Assembly: GCA_030374765.1 (NCBI GenBank)
Contig: JARGXX010000109.1
Span: forward strand, 868,001 to 932,000
Length of the DNA stretch: 64,000 bases
DNA from: Agarophyton chilense
Taxonomy: Eukaryota; Rhodophyta; Florideophyceae; Gracilariales; Gracilariaceae
Direction of reading: 5' to 3'
The notes below the pieces were generated by a model. It saw only the letters and a program-made list of their open reading frames with translations. It ran no database searches and was not told the origin of the DNA. A program made the position numbers and the translations under genes. Of the stretch, positions 1-10,213 are shown piece by piece (positions within the stretch are counted from its first letter, which is position 1; the number at the start of each line of letters is the position of its first letter).

Positions 1-1415
1 TCGTATTGGATATCATCCAAATCCCCAGGAGCAAGCTTTGATTCCCGAAAAAAGTTCGGACAACACCTATCTCAACGATAGGCGATCGATGAGTGAACGG
101 ATTTCTGTTAGAGGCGATGTCAGCATAGACCTCATCATTTCTTTTTGAATTTAACGTGAGGTAACTTTGCAGTTTTGACGGACAGGCATAACGTCTCCAA
201 AGACTGCATAACTCACAGTCCAACTATCATCGCTTTCCGACAGGCGGATTCCTTCCGTACGGCCGAAATTTGGATGGTGTCAAAAGAATCTTGGGCTTTC
301 AAGCGCTACAGCAGGGAGTAGACCTCTCCCTGGTCGGCAATACGGAATCCACTAGTGCCGACCCCCTAAAAGCTCCCTCACATAGATTTACGACTGCGCC
401 GGCTTATTCGCCTCAAGGGCCGCTCTTTCTACCGTAAGTACCGTTTGTAGTACTTGACTACTTTGAACAACTGTGTTGTCCTCCCGGCCCATTAGTGTCT
501 GAGAAAACCAACTTTCGGCTTTCCAATACATGCCGTCGGGTACGCGGCTAGTTTGCTTCTCCGAAAGAGCTTCTCTATTTGTAGTGATACAACTCAGATC
601 TATTGCGGGAAGCGTGCATTCTGCCTTCAAGAAGTATTTTTTATAACATTAAAAGCACATCATACCTTCACGACGAGTAGTAAACACATACTGTGCCCGG
701 TAGGCCGTGCGAGTGTCCACCCATCCGGAATTTTCCCGTGGTAAAACCGTGTACGGACATTACATAGGGCGACGGCCCCCCATATACATAAATAGTTCTT
801 CGTCTTTAGACTCTGAGTGTGATAAATCTACTTCGGGTACGGATGAGTCCGCATTTTTTATTAAGTGTACCGCTTCTTCATGTAAGTTACTCCCACGGGG
901 TTCCGACAACGAATCTCGTAAGTTTATTGGAGATTCTAGATGTAGCAGTCTTCTGTGCGGATTACTTCCGCGGAGCTCTTCTCCTTACCCCCAAAGGTAC
1001 CAAAAGCCGTTGAGCGGCGTGGATTACAACGTGTTCTGGCTTGCTTGCTTGCTGTCTTGACAGTGGCAGCAGAACAACTGTCTGGAGCGGAGTCGGAATC
1101 AAAAGTGGACTCCAGTGGAAGCACGGGAATGCATCTCGGATCATTTTCAAAAGAATAGCTGTCAGGATTGGGCTGTGTGTGAGGCACTTCTACAGGATTT
1201 TCAAAGGTAACTACGTCATTGGATTTGTTCGCATTTGCCTTAAGAGCAATTGTTTTAATCCTTTACTTTTCCATGTCATCCATCTGTCGAAGCACCGATT
1301 GCTGTTGGAGATCCATAAACTCTTTAGCGAGTTTGGGGCTTGTGCCCGGTATAGTACATAGGTTTATACGAGAATTTAGTTCCTGAACATCCAACGCTTC
1401 TTCTCGTATTTGGTT
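1..1415. other. Unassigned stretch, probably old repeat debris
   Basis: No gene is recognised here. Short protein-like open stretches occur on the minus strand, including an acidic one near 770-860 and one ending at 388 that finishes in KPAQS. None begins with a convincing ATG or resembles a family I know. Given the relics that follow, this is most likely eroded mobile-element sequence, but that is inference. Confidence 0.3.
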
Positions 1416-2372
1416 TCACTTCCTGCTCTCCTGTACAAAACTTTCTAAAGCTTGTGCCCCGCGGTTCAATGCCACATTACGTTTCGTCATTTGCACCGTT
1501 CGTTTCGTTTCACAAAAATGCCTGTGTGGAGAGCTCTTTCTCGAACTTGTTTTTCTTTTAATTTCGTCAGCTCTGAACGATAGAGCACTACCTCCTTCGT
1601 TTGTTCCAGAATCGAAACCAGAAAAGATTACGCTAAGTTTCGAAGTAGTGTTCGATTTCACTTCCTCCTTCATTAAAAAAGAATCAGTTGTTTCTTTTCC
1701 ATGTTCTCGTTTTCATCTAAACTACTTCAACATCGTAGGGAAACATCGTCCAGAAGCTCGTTTCTCGCAGCCACAAATAAAAAATTAAAAGTATGAAAGG
1801 AGTACTTACATCTGCTTCATCGGAACCGAAATATGTGCACATTTGTTTTTTTCCCTCTGATATATCAAAAAGCTGATTGTAAAGTGCGGTGACAGCCTGT
1901 GCCATATCGTTATTTTCGGGTTACCGCTGAATTCATGAGCTACCCGTTTCTGGTAGCAGCCCTCCAAAACCCAGATTAGCTTCTTAATGCTACGAAATCT
2001 CCGAGAGACCGATGATCCAGAACGTTCTTGGCTTTGGGTTATATTGCGGTTGCTCTTATATATTGCAACAAGGCGTTGGAAGGTTTGGTAATCACGACCA
2101 TCGAATGCGTTAGTCTTTTGGTGGTGACTTCTTTTTGTGTCTTCAGAGGCTTCACAAAAGCCTTTCAATGCCAGTAGGTTTAGTTGTTTTTGTCCAGCCT
2201 TTTCCCTGTCGCATATTTGGTTGTAGCTGAGTTGGATGAAATTGAATAAAGAAAGAATTGTGATTAGATGTTCTGATGAATAAGAAGCACTCTGGTCGTC
2301 AAGATGTTCTGGATTTTGCAGTGTTGGGTGGAAGTCAAAAAGTTGAAAGAGCCAATGAAATGTAAGCTTTCA
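1416..2372 (-). pseudogene. Myb/SANT-like gene relic (PIF/Harbinger ORF2-like or NAM-associated-like)
   Basis: On the minus strand the reading frame from about 2372 to 1960 contains an arrangement typical of Myb/SANT-like proteins of plant transposons and NAM-associated domains: a run with FQRLVAIYKSN, then RFRSIKKLIWVLEGCY, then EFSGNP. It continues in another frame with MAQAVTALYNQLFD. That second piece ends at a good splice donor (GTAAGT, at about 1804-1809). A downstream basic segment at 1416-1673 finishes in ALESFVQESRK, resembling the C-terminal part of such proteins. There is no clear ATG, and the frame change within the Myb-like part suggests a pseudogene. It could be a decayed accessory ORF of a Harbinger-type DNA transposon or a degenerate host regulator. 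No adjacent Harbinger nuclease was seen. Family assignment is tentative. Confidence 0.35.
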
Positions 2373-2704
2373 AAATGGACTTAGATTAGACTTTCTTTTG
2401 GATCGTATGATTTCGATCCAAATCTGCCCTTTTTGGATCGAGATTTGGTGCTCAAGGGTTTTGGTCTAATCTTTGTCTAGAAGTTGGATTAGATTTTCGG
2501 AGCAGGTGGGGTACAAAGTCTGTCCAAATAAATCAAAATTTTGGATTGGGTCGTGATTTCTTTTGTTGGTGGGGTTGTTCTTATTAATACTGTACTACTG
2601 TACGCCTGCACAGTGTGACCGCCAAATAAATATTTTGTTTATTTTAAAATAATTAATTTGCGGCATACCACTGTGTAGACATGACAGAAACCTAACCCAC
2701 CCTA

Positions 2705-3635
2705 TTCTTTGGATACCGACTCCAGTGAGTATCATGTAGGGTGTGCCATTTCTCAGACCCATCCGGACGGTCAGAGGAAACCAATCGGTTACTGGTCACG
2801 AACGCTGAACGCTGCAGAGAAGAACTACTCCGTATCAGAAAATGAATGCCTTGCGGTAGCGTGGGCGCTGACTACTTAACGACCCTATCTCCAGGGAAAA
2901 ACATTTACCATCCATACGGATCATTCGTCCTTACGATGGTTATTATCAATGACGGACCCCTCCGGGAAATTAACAGGCTCGTTCTTACGACTATCTGAAT
3001 TCGATTTCGAAGTTAAATATAAGAAGGGACTGGCTAACATACAGGCCGACGCTTTATCGCGATTGGAAACTTTAGGGAAAACCCAAGGAGAAATCGATGA
3101 CGATTTATCGTGTTTCTCAATAGAGATGGACAAAGATGAAACGAAACTTGAAGATCAAGAAGATGAAGGGGATTAATCCCAAGAGGACCCTGTAATGGCA
3201 ACCCATGGAACTGAATCTCCTGATCAACTCGAGCGTATCTCGATCACTGAGCTCCTCAATGAGCAACTAACAGATTCCTTCTGTACAGCGATACGCTCTC
3301 GTCTTAACGGGGGGAGAAGTTGCCCTTTTCGCTCTATTCACGAGGTATATGGCTCAGATATGTCGAGAGGCATGATCAGATCGTGGTTGCTCACGCTTCG
3401 AATAGTCGTGTACTCTACTTGGCCCATTATGCAAAGGTATCTGGACACACAGGTGTAACAAGGTTCTTCATGACCCTAAGAAGGAACTTGTATTGGCAAA
3501 CGTGGACAATGGGCTGCCATGCTACGGTAAAGCTATGCAGATTGTGTGCCATGAATCGTGTGACACTATACAAGAAGAGGAAAAAGATGACCCTCATCCC
3601 GGCTACGGCGCCTCTACAATTTGTCAGCATCGGCA
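2705..3635 (+). mobile_element. Ty3/gypsy chromovirus pol fragment (RNase H to integrase zinc-binding region)
   Basis: A short, broken fossil of a gypsy-type polyprotein. RNase H is recognisable from about 2705 to 3070, with the characteristic stretches NECLAVAWAL, HTDHSSLRWL and the end motif ADALSRL. It is followed by the integrase N-terminal zinc-binding region near 3410-3560 (HYAKVSGHTGVTRFF). It resembles the RNase H and integrase of the chromovirus at 35-46 kb. No LTRs, gag, RT or integrase catalytic core remain in place. It is bordered on the right by a PiggyBac-like relic on the opposite strand. Several breaks; old. Confidence 0.7.
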
Positions 3636-3639
3636 CACG

Positions 3640-4620
3640 CATCATCTTTCGATCCAATTCAGGCAGTTTCGAGACAATTGCCACTTGCTGGCCTCGTGCC
3701 GTCATCGTAAGTTCGGAAAGATGTTTCATAGGAAACCATCTGGTGGCTGTTTTTACGACCCCCATAATTCGCATTCCTCTTTTTAAAAGTTCTTCAGCGG
3801 TTTCAACAGATGCAAAATTATGAATAGGCATGTCGTACAATCACGTCTGGGGTATGCTACTGTCTTGTCTCGAGAGCGTAGTGACGCTCAACCGTAGGGA
3901 GCGTGTTGACGCTCAACCTTAGAATGTAGACGTAGTAAACCTCGATGGTAACAGGGCACCGTGAAAACCCGCAGGGGCAAACGGCCGGGCGAATAGCCTA
4001 TACCGTGTAGGTGAACGATGGTAGGCGTCGACGCGCGGGAAAGCCTGTGTGGTAGTTGAGAAACAATGAACCATAAGGTATAGTCGTGACCCAAGTGATG
4101 CCTGTCTTTATCAGATTAGGATGGGGGAGGTGCAGTTCCCTATATGCAGTGGACTGCACTCTCCAGATCACCCGGAAGGTGCCAGCAAGGCACGGTCTCT
4201 GACCTAGTGTCAGAGACCTGGCCAACACTGGCTACAGTGCCAGGTGGCCACTCAACTACTGTACTAATATACATATAATTACAATTACTATTACTAACAA
4301 TTACTCAACCAGAAGGTACACGTCAACACTACACGTGGCAAACAACACCTAGATGGTAGCTCGCCCGGAGCTGCACGGCCGATGATCCCTTGCATCCATC
4401 ACCTAAAAGGTCAGTGTAGTATATTGATAACCTCAAGGGTCAGACCTTCTGCCACTATACGACACGGCACAAACGAATCGATCAGTTGCGAACCAATTCT
4501 CAACATATCTCACTAAAACAGCTGTTCTATGCGCATGTTCTGATTCAAAAGGCTGTACGTTTGGTTGCCTAGCTCTAATTGTGATTTATATTTTGAATAA
4601 ATTTCCACTCCTTCCAAAAC
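3640..4620 (-). pseudogene. PiggyBac-like DDE transposase relic, split by a solo LTR
   Basis: On the minus strand, coding-like sequence at about 4465-4600 reads RTAVLVRYVENWFATDRF. After the solo LTR (3831-4464) it resumes at about 3640-3828 with NFASVETAEELLKRG and MGVVKTATRWFPM. In IS4-like/PiggyBac-type transposases (DDE_Tnp_1_7) these segments are contiguous: a W-F segment, then an aspartate-containing D-x-x-F-A-S motif, then G-V-V-K-T-A-x-x-x-F-P. The LTR falls almost exactly at the conserved aspartate. The 5' and 3' ends of the gene are missing: the left end abuts a chromovirus fragment, and upstream of about 4600 no transposase sequence is seen. No terminal repeats were found. It belongs to the same broad transposase class as the gene at 52.2-53.3 kb but is not a close copy by eye. 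Confidence 0.6.
3831..4464 (-). repeat. Solo LTR of element A family (634 bp)
   Basis: This 634-bp copy begins TGTCGTACAA and ends TATACGACA on the plus strand, so it carries the terminal TG...CA and short inverted ends of an LTR. It matches the LTR of element A (26947-27580) almost base for base over its length and has the same orientation, so relative to the retroelement it reads on the minus strand. Flanking pentamers AGGCA (3826-3830) and CGGCA (4465-4469) are a probable target-site duplication with one difference. It interrupts a PiggyBac-like transposase relic. Confidence 0.9.
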
Positions 4621-4732
4621 ACACTGTCTTTAATTCACAACTATTTTCAGGTTTCCTATCAAGAGCAGTGTAGAGTGGAAGTCCAATTTCAACCTAGTTC
4701 CCTCCAAGTCCATACCAACGTGACATACTTTC

Positions 4733-5610
4733 TGTAGAGCAACGCCCAGTTAGGGGATACTTGAAGATGCAACTCATAGAATGAGGATTGAACCCTCCGA
4801 GGGTTATGATTATGATCCCCTCTAAGGTGTGCTGAGGTGGCACTGTTTTCTGGTTATATTTCGCCTATAAGGGAAAATTCGGATGGCCCATGGTTGGATT
4901 GGCCCCGTGATACACGTGGCTTAATTTTGGCACCGATTTTCGGATATTTGTAGAACGTTGGACTTTTGGGCCCTGACAGTTGGATCTCCACGTGTATGGC
5001 CCTGAGCAGGTGTGCACTACTGTAGAGTTTAGTTAGTGGGCCCTACTTAGGGAGATGAGATCTGACAGTCCAAAGCTCAGAGTAAATGGTAACCAAGGTT
5101 GGTCTTCGATACCTTTAGAGGTTCTTCGTCGCCATCGTTTCGGCCTTACTACCCGGAACAGGCTCTGGTTAGCAACGCCTGCGTAGGGACACGCCCCCAC
5201 TTGGAGAGTGCCCACGTTTGGGTTCCGTGCAACCACCCCCTTGGGACCGCTCAGACGACCTGCGTGCACGATACCCCGTGGGGGTTCTGCTTACTTGTTG
5301 CGTGCTTTTTGTGTTTCCTTTCGAGGACAAGTTTTCGCCTCTGTATTGGGTTTCTTTTGTTGTTTCGCCCCTTTTCTGGTTCTCGGGTCCGGTGCCTGTT
5401 ATTGCCCGACCCTCGCCCCGTTTTTCCTCTTCGCCGGATTTTCCCCCATTCTTTGGGATACCCATACCCATTCCCGATCCAACGGTTTCTACCCCTCACC
5501 TCCGTCGGTACTGCCGGAATCCCCCGTGGGAGTTACACCCCACACTACGGGTGGAACGGAGGGCTCTGTCTCTGAGTCCTTCCAACCGAGAGTTGGTAGG
5601 TCAAACCAGT
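4733..5610. repeat. Possible divergent solo LTR
   Basis: The stretch starts TGTAGAGCAACG, similar to the start of the solo LTR at 49328. It shares that repeat's general layout: a promoter-like AT-poor body, a segment with CCCCCTTGG, and a long pyrimidine-rich tract with CCTCGCCC and TTTTCC. Three overlapping frames are open between about 5100 and 5650, which reflects low stop-codon density in C/T-rich DNA rather than a gene. The 3' boundary and a target duplication could not be fixed. Confidence 0.3.
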
Positions 5611-5926
5611 TTTTCCAAATATGCTACAGGAAACATTCACATGAATAAATCATATTGAGAGAGTCCCGAGGGAGCATGAATGTTGAAGATAAAATTTCCA
5701 ACAGGTTCCGAGATTTGTCATTGATTCATTTGCACTGGACCATTCAGAGTCAAGGATACATTTTTTGTTGTCCATTTCGTCGAATAAACTTCCACAAATC
5801 TGTCTTTCGTGTCACTGTTTGTCACAGTAGGAGATCTCAACGAATTGATTGTCTGATGTTCATCCCAATCCTTGACAGTATGCTGCTCTTCATCGTTCGA
5901 AACTTCAGTAGTCCTAGCAGAACCAT

Positions 5927-6163
5927 TTATCTCTGAGCTGGAAATGATGGGTCCTTGAACAGTTTTTTGAACCGTGGCGTAATACCGGGTTTCATATTGA
6001 AAAGTTTGGAAGTGAATACTTTCTCGCGACCAGGTAGCTCGAAGTTTATAGTGAAGCAAGTGTGTGTCCGATTATTTTTGACAACAACGTCCGCTTCTGT
6101 AAAACTATCGCTGACACGTTTCGTCTTCCATTGCGTTCCAAAGAAACGTTTGCAGTCGCTCTC
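5927..6163 (-). CDS. Unassigned exon-like open frame without a start codon
   Basis: A minus-strand frame of about 78 codons, closed by TAA at 5927-5929, reads like real protein. It contains CKRFFGTQWKTKR, HTCFTINFELPG and FTSKLFNMKPG, with two cysteines and good amphipathic alternation. An in-frame stop lies just upstream, at about 6164. Beyond it the same frame has an ATG-led piece (MDPRRAVGN, start near 6222). The frame is therefore either the last exon of a spliced gene, with a possible acceptor around 6160, or a pseudogene with one stop. An alternative frame at 5718-6059 overlaps it and looks less protein-like. I recognise no family. Low to moderate confidence. Confidence 0.3.
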   Translation of the reverse strand, partial: ESDCKRFFGTQWKTKRVSDSFTEADVVVKNNRTHTCFTINFELPGREKVFTSKLFNMKPGITPRFKKLFKDPSFPAQR

Positions 6164-6229
6164 TTATGTGGTGAGACGTGCGCGGGTGTGTACTCTGTTT
6201 CCCACTGCACGACGGGGATCCATAAATGA

Positions 6230-7019
6230 TGATATATTTGATAAATTATGAAAGAACGAAGTGAAGATGATGTTCTTTACAGGTGGTGGACGATCTTTCG
6301 TGATCTCAGAGGTTGACGCCAGAGAAGAAGAGATTGTTGAAAATGACTAGGCACAAACATTTAAGAAAATTGAAGAAGTTTACAAAATATATCGATGTTG
6401 TAATTTTGGCCTCATATGAGGCCAGTGGCCGTATAGACACTAGTGCTCATTGTGCTTTCTAGAAGCATGCCACGTCGTTGCATGGCTGCAATTAGAGCCA
6501 ATGAGAAGAAAACGAAGTATCAAAACTCGTTTGCTGTTGCGTTGTGCATGAAATAAAATATCGTTCTTTTAGTTTTGACGAGGGTATTATGTGTTATTCT
6601 GTAGCTGCCGTTCGTTAGATGCGTTTTTTATTAAAATAGAGTTCATAAAACTCATTTTAACCCTGTTGCAGACATTTTACCGTGATCAAGAGTTACCATT
6701 CTACTTTGTGCGTCCCACTTACCAGGTTTTTGGGGTGTTCTTATACTTTGGCACACTAATGTATATTCAATTCAATAGATCTCGTGTGTAGTTTATTGCC
6801 CTCTGCCCAAAACTCTTCTTTTTCTTTGAAATTGAGACACAACTAGCAAAACATACGATTTGTTTTATATTTCCTAAAGCTCCCTATTGGCTTGAAATCA
6901 AAACTTAATCACCTCGATGCTCTGCGTGCTTTATTTGCTATTGATTAACTACTTATAGCATGGCGTCTGATCGAACTCATGACAAAAATGACCAAGCAAG
7001 GATTTGATGAGATGTAAAA
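6230..7019. other. AT-rich intergenic stretch, nothing recognised
   Basis: No open frame with protein-like composition, no repeat shared with the rest of the window and no RNA gene was seen. Confidence 0.4.
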
Positions 7020-7457
7020 TCAAAGGGCCCAGGCATGACAAGCGTTGTATGGACGATAAGGATGGCGAGAAACAGCAAAAGTACACAATTGTCGAAAACA
7101 TGCTGTTGGACTGTTCCCATACCCCAGGTTTGTACCCTTGCGGCATCCTCCCTTGTAGTTACGCAACGCGGTGGGACTCACATTGCAATTGGAACATGTG
7201 ATGGTAGGAAAGAAGATTTTCAGTATGCCACAGCTGTTTCTGCAGCATTGGCGACAGAGATGCTGGAAACGGCTGTTTTCCGTTCCAACGCTACCCAGAA
7301 AGAGTCCATCGCTCGGGGCAATACCTGCGTTTCCTTCGGAAGGGTATGCAGGCCCGTTCGACGGTGGTGGCCCGATAGGCAGGGAAGATGCGTGCACAGT
7401 AACGGCGCAGATGATGATATTGACGAGAACAAGAAGCGGGAACAAGTGCAACTTCAT
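7020..7457 (-). CDS. Small secreted cysteine-rich protein (145 aa)
   Basis: The start at 7457 gives MKLHLFPLLVLVNIIICAV, an ideal signal peptide with likely cleavage after VHA near residue 23. An upstream in-frame ATG at 7472 would only add five residues. The mature part of about 120 residues has a short Pro/Gly-rich N-terminus (SLPIGPPPSNGP) and then ten cysteines spaced over the C-terminal 80 residues, including an LCRQCC cluster and a CSNC pair. That would allow five disulfides, as in small extracellular defence or cell-wall proteins. It is single-exon and diverges from the KH gene at 8.3 kb. I recognise no family. The open frame extends further upstream (to 7706), but that part lacks secretory or domain features and is probably 5' leader. 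Confidence 0.6.
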   Translation of the reverse strand: MKLHLFPLLVLVNIIICAVTVHASSLPIGPPPSNGPAYPSEGNAGIAPSDGLFLGSVGTENSRFQHLCRQCCRNSCGILKIFFPTITCSNCNVSPTALRNYKGGCRKGTNLGYGNSPTACFRQLCTFAVSRHPYRPYNACHAWAL

Positions 7458-8157
7458 GGTACTTTTGGGCATGGAGGTCGGGAAGACTAGGGAGGTTCCA
7501 CTGGTGTGTTGTGGACGAAGACAAGCGCGAGTTGAGAGCAAGATGCAGGGTTGCACTTTGCTTAAAAGCGCATGACATGGGCGAGCAGCACTAGTACACA
7601 GAGCGGGTACACTGTATGCTACATTTCGTGCACATGTAGCGCTCACCTTGGGGCCGGGGAAGAGTACCGAGCGGCGGCGGTGGCGCTGGAAAGGCCTCCA
7701 ATGCACGTGGGAAGGTGAACCTTGGTGTCAACTTGTTGCGCAATGCAGAGCGTCCTTATCGAGAGCAGGATCCATCTCGGATTATAACAACCGAGCTAGC
7801 GTTCGTAGCTAGGATGGATGCGAAGGCAACTGCAAGAGGTTTAGCTGCCATTGTTGTCACTTGGCACATGCAGCAGCGCCTAACAGCCATGACACGCGGC
7901 CACGTGTGGTTTCCATGCAGCTTTGCTTTTCAGAAAAGTTTGGTGAAAGTGGCATCTTTTCCTCACATTGGACAAACGCGCCGAGAACAAGCTGCGACGG
8001 CAACAAAAAAATAACAACCAACGGCGCTGAATACAGCGAGCCGCGCATGGCTTGCAATCTCGCGTTGCACGGCGACACACATTCGTGGCGCGCGCACACT
8101 CGCTCTGAGCGCGTTTGGCGCCACGCTCACGCTGGGGCGACGTACGCAAAGGGAGGG

Positions 8158-8236
8158 CGCGCGGGGGGGGGGGGCGCTGGTGGGGGGATTGACGCTCTTC
8201 CGTGCCGCGTCGCCTTTGTTCCATTGTTGCTGCTGC

Positions 8237-8267
<31 letters not shown>

Positions 8268-8286
8268 GCTGCTGCTGCTGCTGTTG
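8158..8286. repeat. G-run and GCT/GCC trinucleotide repeat
   Basis: A run of about 11 G at 8164-8174 is followed at about 8226-8284 by an interrupted trinucleotide array: GCT repeats, then GCC repeats, then GCT repeats. It lies immediately upstream of the KH-protein start codon, in the presumed 5' leader. It creates long homopolymeric artefact frames (poly-Ala, poly-Cys, poly-Arg) on both strands. Confidence 0.85.
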
Positions 8287-8296
8287 CCTGCCTGCC

Positions 8297-9238
8297 ATGC
8301 CTGCCATGCCTGCGCCCCGCGTCTTCGTCACCGCCCCCGCCGCGTCACCCGCTCCGTCCTCGCTGCCGCCGCCGCCGCCACCGCCGCCGCCGCACGACGG
8401 GCGCCTCCTCCACCAGCTGCTACGCGAGCGCGACGCCGTGGCGCATCTGCGCCCGGCGCTGCCCACGCTATGCGCGCTGCTCGACGCCGAGATCCACCGC
8501 TGCCGCGCCTCTTCTCTGAAAAGTAGCGCAAGCGCCACAAACAATGCCCACTCTTCTACACGGCGTCGCGTAAAATTACTGATCCCCGCACAACGCTTCC
8601 CACACTACAACTTCGTGGGACGATTGTTAGGACCGCGCGGCACCACGCTCAAGACATTGCAGCGCGACACGGCGTGTCGCATCATGATCCGCGGAAAGGG
8701 CAGCATCCGCAAGGACAAGGAGCCCGACGTGCGCGGCAAGCCCGGCTGGCAGCACGTTTTCAATGAGCCACTTCATGTTGTCATCGAGCCGCCGCACACT
8801 TTGCCCGAGCCCGCTGCTTCTGCTGCCTTGTCGCGCGCCACCGAGGCTGTCGAGCTCTTGCTTGTGCCTGTTCCCGAGGAGCGCGACGCGCTCAAGAGAC
8901 ATCAGTTGCGTGCGCTCGCCATCATGAACGGTACCTTTCGCGCCGCCCGCCCCTATACCCCCGACTCGCACCTGCTGCCCCCGCCTTGCTCCTCCTCGTT
9001 TGCTGCTCGCCTTGCACACACCGCCGTACCAACCACTCAAGTCAAGGTGGTTGCGAGCTCGGCGCTCAGCGCCGGCGGCTTCATTGGCCGTGAGTTTTAC
9101 AACGGCGCCTTCTCCAACGAAGCGCTCCTCGCCTCCTCTGCTCGCTCCGCTTGGGAACAAGTGCCCTCTTCTTCACCGCCTGTTTCCGTCTCTGTCACTC
9201 CGTCAACCTCTTTGTTTGACGAATCCCCTCGCTACTAG
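8297..9238 (+). CDS. STAR/KH-type RNA-binding protein (QUA1-KH, SF1/Quaking/Sam68-like)
   Basis: A 313-aa single-exon protein. After a proline-rich N-terminus with a run of nine prolines (residues 24-32) comes a helical QUA1-like segment (about 35-68: LLHQLLRERDAVAHLRPALP), which in STAR proteins mediates dimerisation. A KH domain follows at about 92-165. It begins VKLLIPAQRFPHYNFVGRLL, has the RNA-binding loop GPRG at 112-115, then CRIMIRGKGSIRKDKE and a variable loop ending in EPLHVVIE. This order and the long KH variable loop are typical of SF1/BBP, Quaking and Sam68, which bind branch-point-like or bipartite UAAC RNA sites in the nucleus. The C-terminal 120 residues are low-complexity Ser/Pro/Ala. 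The start at 8297 (or 8306) is chosen because upstream translation runs only through the trinucleotide repeat. No zinc knuckle is seen, so it is more STAR-like than canonical SF1. Confidence 0.85.
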   Translation: MPAMPAPRVFVTAPAASPAPSSLPPPPPPPPPHDGRLLHQLLRERDAVAHLRPALPTLCALLDAEIHRCRASSLKSSASATNNAHSSTRRRVKLLIPAQRFPHYNFVGRLLGPRGTTLKTLQRDTACRIMIRGKGSIRKDKEPDVRGKPGWQHVFNEPLHVVIEPPHTLPEPAASAALSRATEAVELLLVPVPEERDALKRHQLRALAIMNGTFRAARPYTPDSHLLPPPCSSSFAARLAHTAVPTTQVKVVASSALSAGGFIGREFYNGAFSNEALLASSARSAWEQVPSSSPPVSVSVTPSTSLFDESPRY

Positions 9239-10213
9239 TTTTACCCAAATAATTCTTCACGCAACCATGCCTGCCGTTGATTTGCAGGCTGTTCCGGTTT
9301 TAACATGCATTGTCGATGCTTTTGTAGCAAGCGATTTCAGGTCGTGGCTACGAGGCAGCTTTGCCCCATCTCACTTGTGTCCACTTTTTGTTTCTTCTTT
9401 CTGAGCCGTGCAGGCACGCTCGAAAGTGTTTTCTCATTCTCTGTTGCACCTACTCACACAAACTGTTATTCACTAATGTAGCTATACCATACAATATAAA
9501 AATGTAAATGGCTTTATCACTGCGGTTTCTCTCATTCAGTTTCAATTGTTGCCAACGCTTTCTTTGTGCTCACTTGAGATGAAGCGCTTTCGTTTCAGAC
9601 TTGTGTTCGCTTCGTCGCCCAAATCTCCGAGACGTGGGTGGGGGGGGAAGGTGAAGTTGATCACCCACGTTGGGTGGCGTTCAGATTATCAGCCCAGCCA
9701 ATCAACGCACGGAAAACATCTTCTCACGCGATATCATTGGGTACAGCCACCGAGGGGCGAGCGAATCAGGTGAACGCCTCTCCTGCTCATCCCGTGCCCC
9801 GCCATTTCACCCAAACTTGGCCCTGCCCCACATGTGTCTACCTCTCGTCTCTTACCCTTCTGTGTCCCCTTCAATCTTCCATACCTTCCCGCACTATGTC
9901 TGATCATATGCAGCATCAATTGCAGTTTTTCAACAAAACCATGCAGAAATGCATTCGCTTGCAATCCATTTGGATTGTGCCTTCTGCGCAAGGACTCTTG
10001 TCCCACCGACCATTCCAGACTTGAATGGTATTCGGTCCTTGCTTCGTAAACACTGCCTTTTCTTCATGGCTCCCATTCTGCACCCTTCTTGTACTTTTCA
10101 ACCCCTGCGGCGCCCTGCATTTGTGTCTCCGCCTTACCTTCAGAACTGATACATCTTTGTACTTTCTCTCCTATTGCTAGCTCCCCCTCTAAACGCCCTC
10201 CTTTAGCCCCCTA
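9239..10213. other. Intergenic stretch after the KH gene
   Basis: Contains the 3' region of the KH gene. Several short overlapping frames occur on both strands, but none has a convincing start or domain. Nothing else is recognised. Confidence 0.4.

Noticed and set aside
5099-5658. Three overlapping plus-strand frames of about 146-158 codons
   Set aside because: All three frames are open at once in C/T-rich DNA. No start context or domain; better explained by composition of an LTR-like block.
7861-8544. Long frames on both strands over the trinucleotide repeat
   Set aside because: They translate the GCT/GCC array as homopolymers and overlap the KH gene in other frames.
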